Shown here in pieces: positions 57,932-64,000 of a stretch of DNA of 64,000 nucleotides. The DNA is taken from the NCBI GenBank assembly GCA_039698075.1, contig JBDKTJ010000060.1, positions 1 to 64,000 of the forward strand. Reading direction: 5' to 3'. A program made the translations under genes and the position numbers. Positions within the stretch are counted from its first letter, which is position 1; each line of letters opens with the position of its first letter. The DNA is from JAJFVC01 sp039698075. Lineage in GTDB: Bacteria; Planctomycetota; Planctomycetia; Pirellulales; Thermoguttaceae. A model generated the notes under the pieces. It saw only the letters and a program-made list of their open reading frames with translations. It was not told the DNA's origin and did no database searches.

Positions 57932-58429
57932 ATGCCTGCAAATCCGCATTGGGCACGCTGGGTGTTCGCATCCGTAGCCACCTTTCTCAAGGACGTTGCT
58001 GAGGAGCAAAAGCTGCCAGCCCTTGTCGAAGGGCTGAATGATCGAACGAAAGAGTTCGAGGAAGCATCGGACAAGTGCGAGATACGAGTCACGGGACCGT
58101 TCACGAGGGAACTGAGTCGTAACTACTTCCGAATCGAATTGCTTGTCAACGTGCTGTTCACCAGCCGCTACGAGGAGCAGAAGAACCAATACGCCATACT
58201 CAGTGCGATTGGCGCATTTCACGAGGCGATGGATGGAGCCATCGCGGTCTACCAATACGGCGACGGGCCGGACGACGATGAGCACGCTTTGGTTGGCTGC
58301 TTGTCACCGGCGCAAGGTCGCAACGACGCTATCCGCGTTTTGCATTTCGGACAGATTGATCCGAACACCCGCTTGAAGCAGTCGATGGTAGACGCTCGCT
58401 ATGTAATGGAGATTTCAACACACGATTAG
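57932..58429 (+). CDS. Tail-terminator-like protein (165 aa)
   Basis: Alpha/beta protein in the usual position of the tail terminator, before the tail-tube gene. Ends KQSMVDARYVMEISTHD. Assignment by synteny. Confidence 0.5.
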   Translation: MPANPHWARWVFASVATFLKDVAEEQKLPALVEGLNDRTKEFEEASDKCEIRVTGPFTRELSRNYFRIELLVNVLFTSRYEEQKNQYAILSAIGAFHEAMDGAIAVYQYGDGPDDDEHALVGCLSPAQGRNDAIRVLHFGQIDPNTRLKQSMVDARYVMEISTHD

Positions 58430-58449
58430 CCACAAGAAGGAGAGCAGAC

Positions 58450-59508
58450 ATGGCACGTATTGAATTGCGTGACTGTGACGTGTTTCTCGAAGACGGTTTG
58501 GACGGTGCGGCTGCGGTCAACGAGCCTTCCACCGCCCCCGCCGAAGGCGACACGTCTTTCAATATCGACACGGTGGCGCTCAACACCGACAACACCCAGA
58601 AGGTGCCGCTTGGCGCGCGTTTTACGATTGCCGGCGAGACTGTTGCGGATGCGATTCACACCGTCACCGCTCGCGTCCAGCAAGCGCAATCGGGCGTCAA
58701 TGAGCAGCAGACCGTCACTTTGACGAACTGCACAACCACCTTCACCTTGTCGCTTGGCGGCAAGGTCACTTCGGCTATCGCCCACGATGCCAACGCTGCG
58801 GCCGTCAAGGCGGCCCTGGTTGCTTTGGACGACGGCTACACCACGACGGATTTCGACGTTACGGGCGCTGGCCCGTATGTCGTCGCCTTCCAGGGCGCTT
58901 TGGCGAACCGGCCTCTCGCGGCAATGGTGGGTGCAGCCGACACCGGCTCGATTGCTGTTGAGCGCACTCGGCACGGTCAATCGCCGGTTTCCGGTGGTCA
59001 AGTCACCACCGAGATCACGTTCACGCCCGCTTTGGGCGCAGGGACGTATGCCGACGGCGCAGTCTTGTCCTTCCTGCCTCAGCAGTTGGACATCAAGGTC
59101 GGCGAAGGCAACATCACCTACACCGAGCACAACAACTACGACTACCTCATGGATCGTGGAAACTTGGACACGGTGAAGGAAGGCGATCAAGTCCCGATGG
59201 ACGTGAAGTTGGAATGCGTGTTCGAGCACATTACCACGGGCACGAATGAGTACGTCAGCCCGATGGACGCCCTCAAGAAGACGGGCGCGGCCTCAGAATG
59301 GGTCAATGCTGCGGCCGACAAGTGTGAACCGTACTGCGTGTACGTCGTGGTTCTGCACACGCCGCCATGTGGCGGTGCAGAAAAGGAGCGCGTGACCTTC
59401 CCGGACTTCCGTTCGGAACAGCGCGAGATCAACTACAAGGATGCCACGATCTCGATTACGGGCAAGTGCAAGGCGACGGAACCTATCGTCGAACGCGAAG
59501 CAGCGTAA
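58450..59508 (+). CDS. Major tail tube-like protein (352 aa)
   Basis: Beta-rich with a central Ala/Thr-rich domain (TLTNCTTTFTLSLGGKVT) that could be an inserted Ig-like or Hoc-like domain, flanked by tube-like parts (EGNITYTEHNNYDYLMDRG). Followed by double terminators. Confidence 0.6.
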   Translation: MARIELRDCDVFLEDGLDGAAAVNEPSTAPAEGDTSFNIDTVALNTDNTQKVPLGARFTIAGETVADAIHTVTARVQQAQSGVNEQQTVTLTNCTTTFTLSLGGKVTSAIAHDANAAAVKAALVALDDGYTTTDFDVTGAGPYVVAFQGALANRPLAAMVGAADTGSIAVERTRHGQSPVSGGQVTTEITFTPALGAGTYADGAVLSFLPQQLDIKVGEGNITYTEHNNYDYLMDRGNLDTVKEGDQVPMDVKLECVFEHITTGTNEYVSPMDALKKTGAASEWVNAAADKCEPYCVYVVVLHTPPCGGAEKERVTFPDFRSEQREINYKDATISITGKCKATEPIVEREAA

Positions 59509-59515
59509 CGACTCC

Positions 59516-59536
59516 CCGGCTCTCGAAGCCGGTTTT
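59516..59536 (+). terminator. Terminator 1 after the tail-tube gene
   Basis: CCGGCT (59516-59521) pairs with AGCCGG (59527-59532), followed by TTTTGC. Confidence 0.55.
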
Positions 59537-59554
59537 GCTGGCGGAAGCACCAGC

Positions 59555-59590
59555 GGCGGTGCCGGTGTCGTAACCGGCACCGCCTTTCTT
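59555..59590 (+). terminator. Terminator 2 after the tail-tube gene
   Basis: GGCGGTGCCGGT pairs perfectly with ACCGGCACCGCC (59555-59566 with 59573-59584), followed by TTTCTTTC. Confidence 0.65.
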
Positions 59591-59620
59591 TCACTTTCAT
59601 TCCGTGCGAGGGAACAAACA

Positions 59621-60151
59621 ATGAAGATTGCTGGAATTGACCCCAAGACGTTGTGCAACGAAGTGATCCTGGTTCTGCCTCGTGGCGAAGAACAGAAACT
59701 CGTGTTCAAGGCGAAGGGCCTCAAGGACATGGATGAGTTCAACGTCAAGTGCCCGCTCCCCAAGCCGCCGGGAAAACAGACCCGTGACGGCTGGGTCGCC
59801 AACGAGAACGACCCGACCTATCAGCAGGTCATGGACCAGTGGGGCAAGAAGCGTCTCGGCTACATCGTCATCAATTCGTTGGTCCCGTCCGAGATCGAGT
59901 GGGACACCGTGAAGTTCGACGATCCGCGAACGTGGGCGAGTTGGGATAAGGACTTGATGAACGGCGGTTTGACCCAGGTAGAAACGAACCGCGTTCTCGG
60001 CCTCGTCCTGGAAGCCAACGCTCTCGATGAAGCCAAGCTGGCGAAGGCCCGCGAGGTTTTTCTTCGTGGTCAGGCTCCTCTGCCCGCCGAGTCCTCTGGC
60101 CCAGTTACCGAACCGGCGAGTTCGCAATCTGGCGTGCCTGCGAACGGCTAG
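59621..60151 (+). CDS. Tail assembly chaperone, G-type frame
   Basis: 176 residues from ATG 59621 (GAGGGAACAAACA). Folded first part then a disordered Pro/Ser tail (PAESSGPVTEPASS), as in gpG-like chaperones. It precedes a -1 frame with no start codon that runs to 60312, the usual gpGT arrangement. Confidence 0.7.
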   Translation: MKIAGIDPKTLCNEVILVLPRGEEQKLVFKAKGLKDMDEFNVKCPLPKPPGKQTRDGWVANENDPTYQQVMDQWGKKRLGYIVINSLVPSEIEWDTVKFDDPRTWASWDKDLMNGGLTQVETNRVLGLVLEANALDEAKLAKAREVFLRGQAPLPAESSGPVTEPASSQSGVPANG

Positions 60152-60312
60152 GCATTCGGCCGCCGGGCGTCAAATCGTCCTGGGATGAATGTGGTCTCGA
60201 AACCCAGGCTCTTATCGTCGCGTATGACCAGACCGCAAGTTACGACGAGCAAGAGCGGGAGGCTCAGTTGCTTGGGGCAGGGAAGCCCCCGAGTGGCGTG
60301 AAGCCTACGTGA
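60031..60312 (+). CDS. -1 frameshift extension of the tail chaperone (T domain)
   Basis: The frame one base back is open from 60031 and reads EFAIWRACERLGIRPPGVKS, then DECGLETQALIVAYDQ, resembling the small tail-chaperone domain of other phages. It has no ATG, GTG or TTG until near its end, so it must be reached by frameshift. A candidate slip site is GTTTTTC at 60056-60062. The joined protein bridges tape measure and tube subunits in relatives. Confidence 0.65.
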   Translation, partial: SQAGEGPRGFSSWSGSSARRVLWPSYRTGEFAIWRACERLGIRPPGVKSSWDECGLETQALIVAYDQTASYDEQEREAQLLGAGKPPSGVKPT

Positions 60313-60326
60313 CGGAGACCTGACCG

Positions 60327-60860
60327 ATGAAGTTCACTTACAAGTTCAACACACCCCGCATCGACGTGGACAGATACAAAGATGCTCTCGATAAGCACAT
60401 GCGTGAAGTCGTGGCTCAAGCGGTCATGGAGTGGCTTGACGCTGTGCTGATGGAGATTCCGGTGTGGAGCGGTGCGAGCCGTGCGACGTTCATCAAACTG
60501 GGAATGGAGATCGGAATGAACATTCCCGTCGCTCCGGCGACGGGGAACTGGGCGCACGGCATGTTCACCAGTCGCATGGATCGGCGTGGTGAGGGCCTGT
60601 CGCAAAGCACCGGCAAGGTGGAATACGACCAGACGAAGGGCCGCTATGTCTTTGTCTATGGGACGACATTGCCTTGGCTGATCTGGAACGAATATCACAA
60701 CGCCAACGTCGAGCGCGATGACACGTTGTTCTACAGGGTACTCAAGGAAGGCCCCTATAACTTCCAAGCCAAGGGCGAGGAAGCCTTCAAGAAGTTCGCC
60801 GAGACAGTGGAACTGCCGCACGTCGGTCCATACGTGAAATCAACCCCCGTCAAGCGATAG
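60327..60860 (+). CDS. HK97 gp10-like tail completion protein (177 aa)
   Basis: DVDRYKDALDKHMREVVAQAVMEWLDAVL is the helical start of gp10-like proteins, and RYVFVYGTTLPWLIWNEY matches the later part. It follows the chaperone rather than preceding the tube, a slightly unusual order. Confidence 0.55.
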   Translation: MKFTYKFNTPRIDVDRYKDALDKHMREVVAQAVMEWLDAVLMEIPVWSGASRATFIKLGMEIGMNIPVAPATGNWAHGMFTSRMDRRGEGLSQSTGKVEYDQTKGRYVFVYGTTLPWLIWNEYHNANVERDDTLFYRVLKEGPYNFQAKGEEAFKKFAETVELPHVGPYVKSTPVKR

Positions 60861-60868
60861 GTGCTTAC

Positions 60869-63800
60869 ATGGCCGACGAAATCCTCAATACCCTCGGCTT
60901 TAGCGTAGATGCCGCGCTGACGGCGCTACGCAACTTGGATAGCGCCCTCCAACAAACGGGCACGTCTTTCTCTAACTTCGCCGCACAGATCGACAACTTC
61001 AACAGTCGCGCCGAAGCTGCTCTCAATACGATGCGAGGGATGGCGAGTGCCGCCAGCAAACTTGCATCGGCTTCTCAGAACATGGGAGTCCCTACCGCCG
61101 CTCCGGCCGCAGCGACCGGCTCTCAACTGTGGCTCCCCGAAGGCGTTCAATCCTCTGCCCAACAAGCGGCTGCCTCGATGGCGGCCGTGGGTAATGCTGC
61201 GCAACAAGCGGGCCAACAAGCTGCGGCCGGCATGAATCAGGCCGCCAACGCCACGAAGGGGGCCAAGCAAGAAGGCGACCATCTCATTGTCAGTTGGAAC
61301 ACCATCTCTCGCGTTGTGATGACGCAAGCGATTGTTCGCGCCATGTCGATGATGCGGGACGCCTTGAAGGATGCTGTGACCGCCGCCGAAGACTTTCAGG
61401 TTCGATTGGCGGAAATCCAGACGATCGCGCCGCGTATCGGTGGTGATCTGTCAAAGGGACTCTTGGGCATGGGCACGCCAATGAAGGCCCTTGAAGATGA
61501 AGTCACGTCTTTCTCCAAGAGCTTCAATGTCCCCCTTCCGCAAGTGGAGGAGGGCCTATATCAAACTCTGTCGAATCAATTCACGTCTGTCGCTGACCGT
61601 TCCAACGTGATGACGGCCGCCATGAAATTGGCGAAGGTCGGCGTCATGGATTTCCAGAGCGCTATTCTGCTCATCTCGGGCACTCTCAACGCCTATGGGA
61701 TGGGGACCGAACAGGCGGATTCCGTGGCGATGAAGTTCTTCGAGACGATCCGCTTAGGCCGTGTTCGCGGCAAAGAGTTGGCGGACACGATGGGCCAGAT
61801 CGCGCCGATTGCCGGCGAGTTGGGCGTCTCACTCGACGAAGTGAGTGCGGCATTGGTCTCCATGACCATTGGCGGTATTGACGCCCACAAATCCGTCACG
61901 GCATTGCGTGGTGTGATGACGGCCTTTATGAAGCCCTCGGAGGATATGAAGAAGACGATCCGAAGCATGGGTTTCTCGGACCCGTCCCAGTTGATTGCCG
62001 CCAAGGGTTTCGAGGGCGCATTGCAAGCCATCGCCGACAAGGCGGACGGCATGGGTTCGGAGATCGCCAAGTCGATTCGCAACGTGCGTGCTTTGACGGC
62101 TGAGTTGCGGTTGACGAGCGACGTGGGTGCAAAGAAATATCAAGAGGCGTTGGAGGCCATGCAAAAGGCCACGCCAGAGAACTTGGACAAGATTCTGGGG
62201 GAGTTTCGTTCGACGGACACCGAACGGCTGCAAACGCAGATCAACGCCCTCAAGGTCAACCTTACGCAGGACTTCGGCCAAGCGATGGTCAAGGTTCTCG
62301 CGGACGTAATGGAGTTCATGGGCGGGGCCGACAAACTGGCAGCAGCCATCACGGCGGTTGCCGCAGCGGCTATCCCGTGTGCGGCTGCCTTGGGCATTCT
62401 CGCTGCCGGCTTCGCGTTGGTCCATCTGTCCTTGGGTCCGATTGGCATTGCCCTTTTGGCCGTCTCGACAGCACTGGCGCTTCTTGCTGGTGGCTATACC
62501 TACACGACGCTGACGAACATCGCCAACATCAACAAAGAATCTGATGCTCGACATGAAGCCACGATGAAGATGATGCGTGACGAAGAGCAGAAGATTGCCA
62601 AGATGAAAGAGACCCAGCAAGCGGAGGCTCGTGCGGCTCAGGGTCAATGGTCGGAAAGTGCAGCGACGATCCGCCGCGACTACTTCCAAGCACTGGATGA
62701 CTTGAAGACAAAGAATCAGGAGACAATCACCAGTGCCCGGAACGTCATGGAGTCGATGATCGGCGCACAGGAACGTGTTGTCGCCGCTTTCCGCAATGCT
62801 TCACAAGCCGCCATGAAGGCGGTGCAGGAATCGCAACAACGTGTCAACACGTTGCAAGCCCAGTATTCCGACGCTCGATTCAAGTATGCTCAGAAGGGAT
62901 TGGACCAGGAAGTCCAAGCCGACAACTATCGTCGCAAGGCAATGCAAGAAGCCTTGCAAGCGGCGAATCAACTGGCAAACGCCAAGTCCCCGGAAGACAT
63001 CAATGCTGCATTATCGGCATTCCAGCGGGCGGACGCGAAGGCGAAGGAAGCTGAGTCGATTGCCAATGCGACGAAGAACACCGACTTGCAAGGCAATGCC
63101 GAGCGCACCGTGCTCGCCATCATGCAAATGCAAGTGACTGCGGAAAAGCAGTTGCAGGCAGTTCAAGCCGAACAGGCGATGAAATTGGCGCAAAAGGCTG
63201 CTCAAGAGCAAGCGCGCGTCAATGAGATGAAGACCCTGATGAAGTCGATTCTCACCGACTTGGCGGCTTTCGACAAGAAAGGTGAGGCGAAGACGCCGCA
63301 GGCTCTTGAAGAGCAACAGAAGCGACTGCAAGAGAACATCGAGCGGTTCCGTCAGCTTTCGATGACGGGGCAAAAGGTCGATGTGTCGCAGTTGTTGGCA
63401 TTCGACACTTTGCAACGGCGTGTCACGGCGGCATTGGAAGGTGGTGTCAGCAAAATCGACATCAAGCAATTCAATGCCGTCCCGGAGAGTTTTGCCGCCC
63501 TCCGCGAACAGATCGAAAAGGGCATCGGCCCGATCCGCATCCTGATCGAGAAGAGCACGTCGATGGACGCCGCACTGGCCGGCGAAATGAAAGGCATGTC
63601 GGCTGAGGAAGCCGTCAATCATCTTGAACAGAAGTTGCAGCAGGCGCGCCAACAGAAGATCAACTTCAACGAGTTGACGCAACGGCTTGATGCGGCCAGA
63701 CAGGCATTGTCCGGTTTTGCGTCAAACACGAAGGCCGACATCGACAAGTGGATCAATGACGTTGCTCAGTATGAGATGAAGAGCATCGAAGGCATGACCG

Positions 63801-64000
63801 CGTGGTCTGATGTCAGCAAGCAGCCGTTGAAGCCCGAGGCGCAGAAGTTCTTAGACTTAGCACGGAAGTTTTCGGCCCCGAACGCCCAGGTGAACGACGC
63901 CGACTATCAGGCGTTGCTCAAGGCTCACGACGATTATGTCAAGGCCATCAAGCCTAGCCCGGAGAGCGAAGCGGCGATGCAGAAGATTCTGCAACGGGCC
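60869..64000 (+). CDS. Tail tape measure protein (3' partial)
   Basis: Open for 1044 codons to the window end. A helical N-terminus with many Gln/Ala, then a TP901-type core (FQVRLAEIQTIAPRIGG, YQTLSNQFTSVADRSN, AYGMGTEQADSVAMKFFE, GELGVSLDEVSAALVSMTIG), a hydrophobic segment (AAAIPCAAALGILAAGF, LGPIGIALLAVSTALALL) and a long coiled coil. It sets tail length and is ejected with DNA. Confidence 0.85.
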   Translation, partial: MADEILNTLGFSVDAALTALRNLDSALQQTGTSFSNFAAQIDNFNSRAEAALNTMRGMASAASKLASASQNMGVPTAAPAAATGSQLWLPEGVQSSAQQAAASMAAVGNAAQQAGQQAAAGMNQAANATKGAKQEGDHLIVSWNTISRVVMTQAIVRAMSMMRDALKDAVTAAEDFQVRLAEIQTIAPRIGGDLSKGLLGMGTPMKALEDEVTSFSKSFNVPLPQVEEGLYQTLSNQFTSVADRSNVMTAAMKLAKVGVMDFQSAILLISGTLNAYGMGTEQADSVAMKFFETIRLGRVRGKELADTMGQIAPIAGELGVSLDEVSAALVSMTIGGIDAHKSVTALRGVMTAFMKPSEDMKKTIRSMGFSDPSQLIAAKGFEGALQAIADKADGMGSEIAKSIRNVRALTAELRLTSDVGAKKYQEALEAMQKATPENLDKILGEFRSTDTERLQTQINALKVNLTQDFGQAMVKVLADVMEFMGGADKLAAAITAVAAAAIPCAAALGILAAGFALVHLSLGPIGIALLAVSTALALLAGGYTYTTLTNIANINKESDARHEATMKMMRDEEQKIAKMKETQQAEARAAQGQWSESAATIRRDYFQALDDLKTKNQETITSARNVMESMIGAQERVVAAFRNASQAAMKAVQESQQRVNTLQAQYSDARFKYAQKGLDQEVQADNYRRKAMQEALQAANQLANAKSPEDINAALSAFQRADAKAKEAESIANATKNTDLQGNAERTVLAIMQMQVTAEKQLQAVQAEQAMKLAQKAAQEQARVNEMKTLMKSILTDLAAFDKKGEAKTPQALEEQQKRLQENIERFRQLSMTGQKVDVSQLLAFDTLQRRVTAALEGGVSKIDIKQFNAVPESFAALREQIEKGIGPIRILIEKSTSMDAALAGEMKGMSAEEAVNHLEQKLQQARQQKINFNELTQRLDAARQALSGFASNTKADIDKWINDVAQYEMKSIEGMTAWSDVSKQPLKPEAQKFLDLARKFSAPNAQVNDADYQALLKAHDDYVKAIKPSPESEAAMQKILQRA

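Overview
The window reads as a bacterial chromosome segment (about 1-7.9 kb) joined to a large temperate tailed-phage or prophage-like element that runs off the right edge. A planctomycete host is the best guess. The flank carries an ArnT-like glycosyltransferase, a DUF374 acyltransferase, a patatin lipoprotein, a truncated inositol-3-phosphate-synthase-like gene and a HemY-type protoporphyrinogen oxidase. The element carries a helix-turn-helix protein of a type I associate with planctomycetes, and a hairpin repeat of the kind translated as 'TGILPV' in such genomes. The host call is inference, since there is no rRNA in the window. No att site, tRNA or CRISPR array was found.

Layout. 1-7.9 kb: host genes, all on the plus strand. 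7.9-9.56 kb: a gene-poor border. 9.6-20.2 kb: a rightward array of small, mostly unrecognisable genes, many behind near-identical promoters (TTGACT, 16 bases, TAGAGT) whose spacer is a near-palindromic operator (ideal form TACGCCAATTTTGGCGTA). 20.2-21.7 kb: a non-coding block packed with a GC-rich mosaic repeat. 21.7-27.2 kb: a leftward array of small genes with a variant of the same operator-promoter (TTGCTT, 16 bases, TAANNT) and with the GC-rich repeat between and inside genes. 27.2-28.5 kb: a gene-poor stretch with one 5'-truncated gene. 29-39 kb: DNA-metabolism genes, with two related serine recombinases (one lacking catalytic residues), a zinc/OB-fold protein, a SprT-like protease, and a Spo11/topoisomerase VI A-like protein close to a GHKL ATPase. 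40-44.7 kb: secreted proteins, lipoproteins and papain-fold proteins. 44.8-64 kb: virion genes in the order terminase, portal, collagen-like fibres, head-tail connector, scaffold, major capsid, neck proteins, tail tube, tail-assembly chaperone with a -1 frameshift, tail completion and tape measure (cut by the window end).

The most interesting feature is the regulatory design. About 25 copies of one operator-promoter are spread over 46 kb, from the small-gene arrays through the recombination genes to the major capsid gene. In several cassettes the stop codon of the upstream gene lies inside the -35 box of the next promoter, so gene plus promoter looks like an exchangeable unit. A single regulator could therefore control early accessory genes and some late genes together. 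Other strong leads are a structured RNA candidate at 13.69-13.81 kb, the GC-rich repeat invading coding sequence, the Spo11-like/GHKL pair, and the N-terminal peptide shared by scaffold and capsid.
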